A DNA stretch of 64,000 nt from assembly GCA_017504165.1 (NCBI GenBank), contig JAFVRR010000002.1, forward strand, positions 77,374-141,373, written 5' to 3'. The position numbers and the translations under genes are program-made. Source of the stretch: Clostridia bacterium. GTDB taxonomy: Bacteria; Bacillota; Clostridia; Christensenellales; Borkfalkiaceae. The notes beneath the pieces are model-generated. The model ran no database searches. It had not been told where the DNA came from and worked only from the letters and a program-made list of their open reading frames with translations. Below are positions 32,112 through 40,914 of the stretch, one piece after another; position 1 is the stretch's first letter, and every line of letters starts with the position of its first letter.

Positions 32112-33878
32112 ATGAAAAAATCAAACAAATTTTTAGCCATGTTATTATCAATTATCGTAGCGTTATCCGTAACGTTTACGGCTACTGCTTGCGGTGTAGA
32201 AAATTTAGACGGTGGCGAGCATGACGATCAAACTACCATCCGCGTATACGTTTATAACGGCGGTGGCGGTTCAAAGTGGCTTTATAAAGCGGCGGAAAAA
32301 TTCCAAACTTTAAAAGCGAAAGAAAAATATCACGCTGATAAAGAAGGGGTATATATTGATATTTTCCCTTCTAAAGATAGACCGCAATCAACTGAATTTA
32401 AAACTTCCGGTACTAATATTTATTTCGATACTTACGAACTTTCAGAATTGCTTGAAGACGATTTAATTTTACCGTTAGACGACGTTTATAATACTCCTAT
32501 CGACGATATGGATGGCGACGGCGTTTTAGAAACTACTCTTAAAGATAAGTTCGTAAATGAAGCGCTCCCTGCATTTAAGGGAAGTGACGGTAAATTTTAC
32601 GGCGTACCTTATTACAACTTAACGCACGGTTTTTCTTTAGACGCTATGTTGTTTGATAAATATTGCGCTTATTTTGCCGCACCTGATAACGAGGCTGGTA
32701 ACGTAACTACTTATACGTCAAAATACGGCACTTCTAAAATGCTAACTAGTTTAGCGGGTAAAAAATCTTGCGGTACTGACGGCGTTTACGGCACTACCGA
32801 CGACGGTTTACCTTCATCTTTAGAAGAATTACTTACGGTTTGTCAATACCTTCAAAGTTGTGGCGTTATCGATATTATCAATTCGCCTGGCGCGCACGAA
32901 AAGTATTCTAATATGTTAGTTCAAGCATTATGGGAAACTCTTGCAGGCGTTGATGAAATGCGCGCTACTATGAATATGAGCGGTAAAATCAAAGTCGTTA
33001 CGGGTTATAAAGATGAAAACTTATTCCCTGGCATTGATTATATTAAAGCGCCTATCGTTGAAGAAAAGACTATTACTAAAGAAACTGCGTATTTAGCATA
33101 TCGTTCAGCGGCTAGATATTACGCTATTGCTGCTGCCGACATTATGCACACGGAAGGTTTCTTCTCTGGCGATTGCAATAAAAATACTATGCAAATGACG
33201 CAAATGCAAGAAAGATTCGTTTTAAACGGATTAAGAAATATTAACGAAAAGGCGTTCCTTTTAGAAGGTAACTACTGGTTTAACGAAGCGGCTGAATTTA
33301 CCGAAGCGTTTAAGTATTACGATGAATACGCTAAAGTTGCAGGACGTGAAGATATTGGAGATAGAAAGGTAATCTGGATGGCGTCTCCTACTACTTTAAA
33401 AGGCTCTATTGAAGAGGGCAGGGCTAATCAAGTATGTTGTCTTGGCGGTACTGGCGCGGTTGTAGTTAATAGAAACGTTGAAGGCGATGAAGGTTTAGTT
33501 CGCGCTATTAAAGAATTCTTGATGTTCTTATACACTCAAGAAGAACTTGAAGAATACGCAAAAAATACAGGCTTAAAATACAATTCTTTAAACTATCAAT
33601 TAAGCAATGAAGTTTACGAAAGTTTACCAACGCGTCAAATCAATACTTTAAAGGCTTTAGACAATGCAGTTTGGGTATACAAATCTACCGATATAGATTT
33701 ATGGACTACGCAAGCGTCTAAAATTGGCGTTAACTATCGTTCTAACATTCACAGTTCTCGTTACGTAAACACAGTATACTATTCAGTATTAAAGGCGTTA
33801 ATTGCAGGTTCTGATGCAAAGACAATATTTGAAGATTCATATTTTACAGAAAAACAATGGGAGGATTTTCTTAAATAA
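32112..33878 (+). CDS. sugar ABC transporter substrate-binding lipoprotein
   Basis: A 588-residue lipoprotein (Cys27 in TATACGVE) of the extracellular solute-binding family 1 type. TIRVYVYNGGGGSKWLYKAAEKFQ opens lobe 1. It carries DDMDGDGVLETTLKDKF, which looks like an EF-hand type Ca-binding loop (DMDGDGVLE), and a second DGVYGTTDDGLPSS. It is longer than typical maltose-type binding proteins (about 420), suggesting a large oligosaccharide ligand. The ATG at 32112 is chosen from TTGGAGGA upstream and the signal peptide. The stop overlaps the next start (TAATG). Confidence 0.85.
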   Translation: MKKSNKFLAMLLSIIVALSVTFTATACGVENLDGGEHDDQTTIRVYVYNGGGGSKWLYKAAEKFQTLKAKEKYHADKEGVYIDIFPSKDRPQSTEFKTSGTNIYFDTYELSELLEDDLILPLDDVYNTPIDDMDGDGVLETTLKDKFVNEALPAFKGSDGKFYGVPYYNLTHGFSLDAMLFDKYCAYFAAPDNEAGNVTTYTSKYGTSKMLTSLAGKKSCGTDGVYGTTDDGLPSSLEELLTVCQYLQSCGVIDIINSPGAHEKYSNMLVQALWETLAGVDEMRATMNMSGKIKVVTGYKDENLFPGIDYIKAPIVEEKTITKETAYLAYRSAARYYAIAAADIMHTEGFFSGDCNKNTMQMTQMQERFVLNGLRNINEKAFLLEGNYWFNEAAEFTEAFKYYDEYAKVAGREDIGDRKVIWMASPTTLKGSIEEGRANQVCCLGGTGAVVVNRNVEGDEGLVRAIKEFLMFLYTQEELEEYAKNTGLKYNSLNYQLSNEVYESLPTRQINTLKALDNAVWVYKSTDIDLWTTQASKIGVNYRSNIHSSRYVNTVYYSVLKALIAGSDAKTIFEDSYFTEKQWEDFLK

Positions 33879-34825
33879 TGAATAAAAATAATACTCTTCC
33901 TTCTCGCTTGGGTAAAAGCAAGCGAGAAAGAGATAATAAAATATTTTATTATTCAATATTATTATTACCGATATTGCAGTTTGCTGTTTTTTATATTTAT
34001 AAAAACTTTGAAATGATTAGAATGGCTTTCGTCAAAGCGGAAGTTGCGGTTGAAAACGGTATTGTATACGTAAAAGAATCTTTTGCGTTGTTTGCGAATT
34101 TTGAAAAGGGTATTCAGTTTTTAACTGGTCACTCTTATTTACTTACGAATTCCTTGATTAATTTTTCGCTCGTTACTATTCCGTGCTCCTTTTTAGCGCT
34201 TATATTTTCTTTTTATATTTATAAAAAGTATTTCTTATCGGGGGCTTTTAGAATAGTTTTATTTATTCCACAAATAGTTCCTGCGCTTATATTCTCGTTA
34301 TTATATCGTTATTTGGTAACTGACGGGTATATTGCGTTAACCGGCGCGAATATGGGTCTTTTAGATAATATGGATACCATTTTCCCAACTATTTTATTCT
34401 TTGCTTTTTGGCACGGGTTTGGTTTAAACGTATTGTTATACACAAACGCTATGAGCGCCATTAACGAATCAATAGTTGAAGCGGCGCAACTCGATAGGGT
34501 AAACGTTTTGCAAGAGTTTATATACATAACTTTTCCTATGATATTCTCAACTGCAAAATCCTTATGGATAGTAGCAATTTCGGGCATTATAACCGACCAA
34601 CTTGGTATACACGCCCTTGTAGGTCTTAGTATGTCGGGTAGATATCAAACGCTTGGATATGCAATATTCCATATCTCTTCCGACCTTATTAGAACCCCTT
34701 ACGACGGCACGTATATGAATATGTACGAATTATCTGCATTCGGCGTATTTTTAACTTTAATATTAACTCCAACGGTTGCGATAGTTAAAAAGTTGTTAGA
34801 TAAATACGGCCCAAGCGTTGATTAG
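33878..34825 (+). CDS. sugar ABC transporter permease 1 (MalF/UgpA type)
   Basis: A 315-residue permease with six predicted helices and the EAA loop SIVEAAQLDRVNVLQEFIYITFPMI (about 205-229). It pairs with the next gene to form the channel. There is no SD of its own beyond sequence inside the upstream gene; the TAATG overlap implies coupling. Codons 9-17 encode a perfect 10-bp hairpin (see 33901). No ATPase gene is in the operon. Confidence 0.92.
   Translation: MNKNNTLPSRLGKSKRERDNKIFYYSILLLPILQFAVFYIYKNFEMIRMAFVKAEVAVENGIVYVKESFALFANFEKGIQFLTGHSYLLTNSLINFSLVTIPCSFLALIFSFYIYKKYFLSGAFRIVLFIPQIVPALIFSLLYRYLVTDGYIALTGANMGLLDNMDTIFPTILFFAFWHGFGLNVLLYTNAMSAINESIVEAAQLDRVNVLQEFIYITFPMIFSTAKSLWIVAISGIITDQLGIHALVGLSMSGRYQTLGYAIFHISSDLIRTPYDGTYMNMYELSAFGVFLTLILTPTVAIVKKLLDKYGPSVD
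33901..33928 (+). promoter_or_regulatory. hairpin in the start of the permease coding region
   Basis: TTCTCGCTTG (33901-33910) pairs perfectly with CAAGCGAGAA (33919-33928) around an eight-base loop, 23 bases after the start codon. It could limit RNase decay of the binding-protein message or slow permease translation (inference). Confidence 0.5.
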
Positions 34826-34834
34826 GAGAGCAAT

Positions 34835-35785
34835 ATGACTAAAAAATTTAAAGATACTTCTATTACGAATATAATAGTAAAAACGATAATTTTAGTCGTT
34901 TTATTGCTTTTTGCTATTTCATATATTGCAATTTTAGTTTGGGGATTTTTAACTACGTTAAAAAGTAAAGCATCTTTTGAGTTTGACGGAAACGTGTTTG
35001 GGTTTCCTAGTATTTTAGAGCCGGAATTTTATCAGTTAAAAAACTATAAAATAATGCTTGAGAATTTAGATTTAGTTGTTAAAGATTCTTTCTATAACGC
35101 GGGTAAATTAGTTTCCGTTAATATTAGAGTACCGTTTTATATGTCCATATACAATTCAATCGTATATGCGTTAGGTACTGCCGTTTTAAGTACTTTCGTT
35201 ACTTGTATCGTTGCTTACGTATGTTCAAAATTTAAAAACTACGTATTTAGTTCGATTATTTATATGGTAAACTTATTCGTTATGGTAACGCCTATCGTAG
35301 GTTCTAGCGGTGTACTTATGGAACTTTTAAGAAAGTTCGGGTTATACGATACTTTGACTGGTATTATTATACCTGGTATAACCTTTACGGGTATGTATTT
35401 CTTAGTATTTTACGCGATGCTTAGCGATTTACCTAATTCATACTCTGAGGCGGCGGAAATTGACGGCGCGGGAAGACTTCGCATTATGTTTTCCATTATT
35501 ATTCCATTAGTTTCTAAAACTATTTCAACGGTTATACTTTTAAAATTTATTGCAACTTGGCAAGACTATAATACCGCTTTGTTGTTTTTACCATCTCACC
35601 CAACCGTAGCCTACGTTATTTGGTACTATACAGTTGGCGGTGGTCGTAGTATAAAACCGGAACTTGGCTCTGTGCCTATTCAAATTTCAAGTTGTATGAT
35701 ACTTGCTTTACCAATTATTATATTGTTTATTTTTGCAAGAGATAAAATTATGGGCAACGTGTCTATAGGTGGTATTAAAGAATAA
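34835..35785 (+). CDS. sugar ABC transporter permease 2 (MalG/UgpE type)
   Basis: A 316-residue permease with six helices and the EAA loop NSYSEAAEIDGAGRLRIMFSIIIPLVSKTI (about 207-236). There is an extra loop after helix 1 (residues 40-90). AGGAG lies before the ATG, 9 bases after permease 1. Carbohydrate importers of this class (CUT1) often use a shared MsmK-type ATPase encoded elsewhere, which fits the missing ATPase here. Confidence 0.93.
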   Translation: MTKKFKDTSITNIIVKTIILVVLLLFAISYIAILVWGFLTTLKSKASFEFDGNVFGFPSILEPEFYQLKNYKIMLENLDLVVKDSFYNAGKLVSVNIRVPFYMSIYNSIVYALGTAVLSTFVTCIVAYVCSKFKNYVFSSIIYMVNLFVMVTPIVGSSGVLMELLRKFGLYDTLTGIIIPGITFTGMYFLVFYAMLSDLPNSYSEAAEIDGAGRLRIMFSIIIPLVSKTISTVILLKFIATWQDYNTALLFLPSHPTVAYVIWYYTVGGGRSIKPELGSVPIQISSCMILALPIIILFIFARDKIMGNVSIGGIKE

Positions 35786-35804
35786 CGAAAAGGAGGAATT
35801 ATTT

Positions 35805-38800
35805 ATGAAAATAGCAAAGAAAAGAGTATTTGGATTTGCGATTTTAGCAATTTTTATACTCTCATGTTTATTCTTAGGTAGTTCTATTTTAAATAAAAAT
35901 AAGGTTTACGCTTACGAAGGAAATAATTTTGAAGAGCAGTATTTTATCGGCAAAACTTTAAATATTCCTAATGTAAACATCGACCACGAAGGGAAAACTT
36001 ATCCTAGCGAAAGATTTGAAGTCGTTTATCCCGACGGAAATAAAAAAGATAGCGATGAAATAAGTTTATCTTTAGCGGGTAATTACACCGTTACTTATTA
36101 CGCTAATAGCGGAAAGTTAAAACTTGTAGAAAGTTTTGTGGTAGTAAGCGAAAGGTACGGAGTTACTTCTATTTCTTCAACCGTTGAGTATAAAGACGCG
36201 GTAAGGCTTAGTTATAATAAAGAAAGCGGACTTGAGGCTAGAATTGCGGATAGAGACTTTTTCACTTATAATCAACCAATCAATATAAACGGTGACGGCT
36301 TAGAAGATATTATTTCATTATATTATTACAACAACTGTAAAAATTTTGAAGGTCAAAACGGTAGAGGTTTCCAAACTAGAAATATTACTATTAGAATGAC
36401 CGACTGTTACAACCCTAACGTGTGGGTAGATATACAAATGTACTATTCGCCATCTGAATATTATCCGTACGTAACTGCGGGCGCTAACGACCAAACTTTA
36501 ACGGGTATATCAAAAGGTCAAGGCACTAGTTCCGATTACAAGATAATTAACGGCGAAATGTACCGTGTTTTCTACAACTCTTGGGGAAGGTATATGAGGC
36601 CTGAAGCAAACGTATCGTATACGTCAAGCGATAAGCCGATTGCCTTTTACTATGAAGAGAGCACCAAGCGCTTGTATTTTACTACGGAACATTTTAAAGA
36701 ATATCAATTGATAACCGACTTGGACGAGCCAATTTTAAACGATAACTTGTTTAAAGGCTTTACGACTGGTGAAGTTTACGTGTCTATTTTCGGTTCGGAA
36801 TATTTAAACGGAAATACTCAATTTGAAGTAAATATTACTAGTATTGGCGATTACGTTGGTAGTGATTTATCTATGGCTAGTATTGAAGATACGACTGCTC
36901 CCGTTATTAAAGTGGATAGACCTATTACGAAAAATAACGTTTACGCAGTAAAAGATAAACCTTTTAAAGTGTTTGACGCTACCGCTTACGATGCTAACTC
37001 TTCTAACGTTGTAAATACTTACGTTTATAGAGATTACGGCACGCAAAACCAAACTTTCGTGTCTATGCAAGACGGGTATTTTACTCCTAACGGCAATAGA
37101 AAATACACTATAGAGTATTCATCCGTTGATAACTTCGGATATAAAACGGTAGAGACTGTAGAAGTATTTTCAGTGAACGGATTTGACGGTTTACCTATGG
37201 TTTTAACCGTTGATAAAGTTACGGGTAAAGCGGGCGATACTATCGTATTCCCAGCGTATAGCGTAAAGGGTATTAACGGCGACGTTGACGTTACTTTATA
37301 TTATAAGTACGAAGACGAAGAAAAAACTTTAATTGAAAACAACGAATTATTTTTAGAGAATTCGGGCAAATATACCTTTATATACGAATATACCGACGGG
37401 TATTATAACGAAACTTATAGTTATACGTTAGACTGTAAGCCGTCCGACACGATGTTGTTATTAGACGGTTTGCCATTCCCTAAATACTATATAAAGAATG
37501 CAACTTATTCTTTCAACGATGCTTTCGTTTACAGTTTTGAAGAAAGCAAAATCAAGAAAAATAAAATTGACGTTTATATTAGCCAGGACGGTGGCGAATA
37601 TAAAGCGTTAAATAAAAATAAAGAAAAAATTACGGCGTCAAATACCGTAAAGTTTAAATTAAAATGCAATAATTGGGAAGAAGAAACGGAGAATTACCCT
37701 GTAGTTGACGTTAATTATTCTAACCGCAACGCTTTAAAATTAGAAAAGTATTTTATAGGCGACAACGCGGTAATTGAAAAAAGCGCTAACTTAAACGGTT
37801 GTCAAATTAGGGTAGACGATAACGATAAAACGCAAACGGTGGATTTTATTAACGTTTTATCACTTAGTAACTTCTCGGTAGATTTTATTATTCCTACAAA
37901 TTATAGCGATTACGAAAAGGTGTCGTTTGTGTTAACCGACGTAAACAACGCCAATAAAGTAGCAAAAGTTTCTTATTACAAAGAAGATGAAAAGGTTTAT
38001 ATGAGTGTAAACGATACGTCTGCTACTTTAATAAACGGCAAAGAGTTTGCTAGTACGTTCTCTCTTTCTTACGATAGTTTATACAACGCTTTCGTGGAAA
38101 ACAATACCTATAACGCTTTAAACCCGGTAGAGTTTACTTCAGACGAAGTGTTCTTATCTATCGTGTTTGAAGGGGTAAAAGACGAGTCGGCAATTACTAT
38201 TAAAACTTTATGCAATCAATCTATGCTTGCAATCCGCGATACTGCATCGCCGTTAGTTGATATAGTAGACCCTGTTTCAGGCGTTATTGATTATAATACG
38301 ACTGGTACTTTTAAACCTATATTATCCGTTTGCGACGTATATGCAGTTATTGCTAATGAATTCGTTTCGTTATCGGTAACTACGCCTAGTGGCGAATACG
38401 CTATTGCAAACGACGGCACTGAATTATTTAATGCAAATATCACTACTAGGTCGTACGAATACACCTTTAAGGAATTTGGCGAATATACTATTACTTACGT
38501 TGTTACCGACCCGCTTGGAAGTTCGTATTTCGGAGTGTACGTTGCGAGAGTTGTTGACGTAACTGCTCCGGAAATCGTAATATCTGAAAGGGGTGTAGTA
38601 GGATATAAACTTGGCACAACCGTAAAATTAGCGGAATACGAAGTTTCTGATAACCATACCGCAACTAAAGATTTAGTAGTTACGGTGGCGGTTGTCGACA
38701 CTAACGGCGTTATGACTTTCGTTAGTGACGGAAAGTTTAAAGTAACTAAAGCAGGTTACTATCGCGTAATTTACAACTGTTACGACGCTAACGGCAATTA

Positions 38801-38834
38801 TGCGTCCGCAAGTTATAAAATTTACGTTAAATAA
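35805..38834 (+). CDS. large secreted multi-domain Ig-like surface protein
   Basis: A 1009-residue exported protein: signal peptide (about 1-38, cleavage near VYA-YEG), then a string of beta-sandwich modules. Ig-like units of the DUF5011/cadherin-like kind start at DTTAPVIKVDRP (about 365) and DVTAPEIVISERG (about 918), both with the late pattern YRVIYNCYDANGNYA. The middle region (about 575-830) could be a carbohydrate-binding jelly roll (not proven). No LPXTG or lipobox. AAGGAGGA before the ATG fixes the start. In context it probably holds or presents the target glycan at the cell surface. Confidence 0.7.
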   Translation: MKIAKKRVFGFAILAIFILSCLFLGSSILNKNKVYAYEGNNFEEQYFIGKTLNIPNVNIDHEGKTYPSERFEVVYPDGNKKDSDEISLSLAGNYTVTYYANSGKLKLVESFVVVSERYGVTSISSTVEYKDAVRLSYNKESGLEARIADRDFFTYNQPININGDGLEDIISLYYYNNCKNFEGQNGRGFQTRNITIRMTDCYNPNVWVDIQMYYSPSEYYPYVTAGANDQTLTGISKGQGTSSDYKIINGEMYRVFYNSWGRYMRPEANVSYTSSDKPIAFYYEESTKRLYFTTEHFKEYQLITDLDEPILNDNLFKGFTTGEVYVSIFGSEYLNGNTQFEVNITSIGDYVGSDLSMASIEDTTAPVIKVDRPITKNNVYAVKDKPFKVFDATAYDANSSNVVNTYVYRDYGTQNQTFVSMQDGYFTPNGNRKYTIEYSSVDNFGYKTVETVEVFSVNGFDGLPMVLTVDKVTGKAGDTIVFPAYSVKGINGDVDVTLYYKYEDEEKTLIENNELFLENSGKYTFIYEYTDGYYNETYSYTLDCKPSDTMLLLDGLPFPKYYIKNATYSFNDAFVYSFEESKIKKNKIDVYISQDGGEYKALNKNKEKITASNTVKFKLKCNNWEEETENYPVVDVNYSNRNALKLEKYFIGDNAVIEKSANLNGCQIRVDDNDKTQTVDFINVLSLSNFSVDFIIPTNYSDYEKVSFVLTDVNNANKVAKVSYYKEDEKVYMSVNDTSATLINGKEFASTFSLSYDSLYNAFVENNTYNALNPVEFTSDEVFLSIVFEGVKDESAITIKTLCNQSMLAIRDTASPLVDIVDPVSGVIDYNTTGTFKPILSVCDVYAVIANEFVSLSVTTPSGEYAIANDGTELFNANITTRSYEYTFKEFGEYTITYVVTDPLGSSYFGVYVARVVDVTAPEIVISERGVVGYKLGTTVKLAEYEVSDNHTATKDLVVTVAVVDTNGVMTFVSDGKFKVTKAGYYRVIYNCYDANGNYASASYKIYVK

Positions 38835-38845
38835 GGGGGGATATT

Positions 38846-40903
38846 ATGAAGAATTATTTAAAAAAATTAATAGTGCTTATATTATCTTTACTTATTTTAA
38901 CGATTTCTTTTATCGGTTGCGGAGGAAATGGTGACGATATAGAAGATGAAGGTGGAAAGGAAACGGGTATTGAAAAAACGTATTATAACGGTACGCACGT
39001 TTTTAACTATAAACCTACTTCAAGTTATTTAGTTCAAAGCGGTAATACCGATTATAAAATCGTAACTTCTACTAAAGCGACGTCCGCCGACAGTTTAGCG
39101 GTGCAAGAGTTGGTTTATTTATTTAAAAAAGCAACGGGCATTACCCTTACTGCAACAGTAGACGGCGATTTAACCTACGATGAAAACGTTAAGTATATAT
39201 CAATTGGCGATACTAATATTTTAAAAACTTGTACCACTTTAGATAAAGATACTAGCAATTTAGTAAGAGACGGTTACCGTATTGACACGGAAGGAAAGAG
39301 CATTTTTATCTTTTCTAACAACTTTGGAAAAGGAACGCTTTACGGCGTACACGAATTTATGCACCTTACCTTTAATTACGAGCAATATGCAAGAGACGTT
39401 ATGACAATCGACCAAAACGTTCAAACTAAAGAACTTTACGATTATAGCGTTACGGATATGCCGGATATTTTAATTAGAAACGAAGGCTTGCAAAATATAT
39501 ATTTTAATACGGAAAATTACGACAATATTATGTTTAGCGACCGTATGCGTGTGTCTAGGTCGGATAGATTAGGTTTGCCTATGCATATAAATACTCCTGG
39601 CGATACGCAATTTACAAAATCGCATAACTCGTGTACCTATATTTTACCTGCCGACCAATATCAAGACAAGTGGGATAAATGGTATTCAACGAATTCAAGA
39701 TTTACTTCTAACGACATGGCGCAATTCTGCTGGACGGCGCGTGGCAATAAAGATGAATTCGAGGCGATGACGGATGAAATTGCAAGGCGTATAGAAGACT
39801 CTTTAATGTACTTTACTCCTGAAACGCACCCACAATACGAATACGTAGAAATTACTATTCAAGATACCGCAACGACGTTTTGCTCTTGCGACGCTTGTAT
39901 GGCGGATTTAAAAAAATACGGTACTTATGCGGGTAGTTCTATTATTTTAATGAATAGAGTAGCGGAAAAGGTAAAAGAATGGATGGCTAAAGAAGAAAAC
40001 TCTAAATATCGCAGAGAAAACTTCGGCTTTAAATTCTTTGCTTATATGGGTTTTGAAGAGGCCCCTACGGTTAAAGACGGTAATGGAAACTGGAAAGCAA
40101 TTGACGAAAAAGTTATTCCAAGAGATGATTTAATCGTTTATTTGGCGCTTATAGACAATATAGAATACAAAAAGAGTATTTACGATCCTATCAACGCAAA
40201 AGGTAAAGAAATTATAGAAAAATGGGGTTCTATTGCAAAGAGCATTCACTGTTGGTTATATACTACTAACTTTGATATGCAACCATATTATTACGATAGT
40301 TTTGATTTTTATAACGAATGTTATTCTCTTCTTGCAGCGAACAACGTTACTTGGTGCTATGCTGAAAACGGAAAAGATCCTCAAGATATTCACGAATATA
40401 AAAAATTAAAATCGTGGCTACAAAATAAACTTATGTGGAACTCTTCTTTAGACGCAGGCGAATTAACGACGCGTTGGTTTAAAGGTATGTTCGGCGTTGC
40501 GGGCGAATCTATGGAAGAATTATTCTACGATATTCGTTCGTACAATAAATATAAAAACGAAAAATTTAGTTTATACGTTTTAAGTAGTATATTTGAAGAC
40601 GTTAACGTAAAAGAATATTGGCCACTTCAACTTTTATTATCGTGGACGAACCGTTTCCAAGAAATTAAAAAAGAAGTGGAAATTTACAAGGGCGTAGACG
40701 ACGAAAAGTACAATAAGATTTGTTACTATATCGATAGCGAATGGACTAGTCCAATGGCTATTATGTTACAACTTTATTACGACGATATTCCTTCAAATCT
40801 TCGCGACGGTTATATTAAACAGTTTAAACAAGTTGTTGAAGATCATGGTTTCATAGGTTGGGGCTATCAATTCAATATGAAAGAATTCGTTAATACTTTG
40901 TGA
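38846..40903 (+). CDS. DUF4838 lipoprotein, probable glycan-acting enzyme
   Basis: A 685-residue lipoprotein (Cys25 in SFIGCGGN). The region DTSNLVRDGYRIDTEGKSIFIFSNNFGKGTLYGVHEFMHL (about 133-172) is the N-terminal GH20b/GH67N-type domain that precedes many glycosidase barrels. The following part has the DUF4838 pattern ITIQDTATTFCSCDACMADLKKYGTYAGSSIILMNRVAEKV (about 336-376), where the Cys pair and the segment before it are typical. DUF4838 proteins lie in polysaccharide loci and are thought to be glycoside hydrolase-like. GGGG lies before the ATG. Located between two secreted repeat proteins. Confidence 0.75.
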   Translation: MKNYLKKLIVLILSLLILTISFIGCGGNGDDIEDEGGKETGIEKTYYNGTHVFNYKPTSSYLVQSGNTDYKIVTSTKATSADSLAVQELVYLFKKATGITLTATVDGDLTYDENVKYISIGDTNILKTCTTLDKDTSNLVRDGYRIDTEGKSIFIFSNNFGKGTLYGVHEFMHLTFNYEQYARDVMTIDQNVQTKELYDYSVTDMPDILIRNEGLQNIYFNTENYDNIMFSDRMRVSRSDRLGLPMHINTPGDTQFTKSHNSCTYILPADQYQDKWDKWYSTNSRFTSNDMAQFCWTARGNKDEFEAMTDEIARRIEDSLMYFTPETHPQYEYVEITIQDTATTFCSCDACMADLKKYGTYAGSSIILMNRVAEKVKEWMAKEENSKYRRENFGFKFFAYMGFEEAPTVKDGNGNWKAIDEKVIPRDDLIVYLALIDNIEYKKSIYDPINAKGKEIIEKWGSIAKSIHCWLYTTNFDMQPYYYDSFDFYNECYSLLAANNVTWCYAENGKDPQDIHEYKKLKSWLQNKLMWNSSLDAGELTTRWFKGMFGVAGESMEELFYDIRSYNKYKNEKFSLYVLSSIFEDVNVKEYWPLQLLLSWTNRFQEIKKEVEIYKGVDDEKYNKICYYIDSEWTSPMAIMLQLYYDDIPSNLRDGYIKQFKQVVEDHGFIGWGYQFNMKEFVNTL

Positions 40904-40914
40904 TGGGGGAAGAT

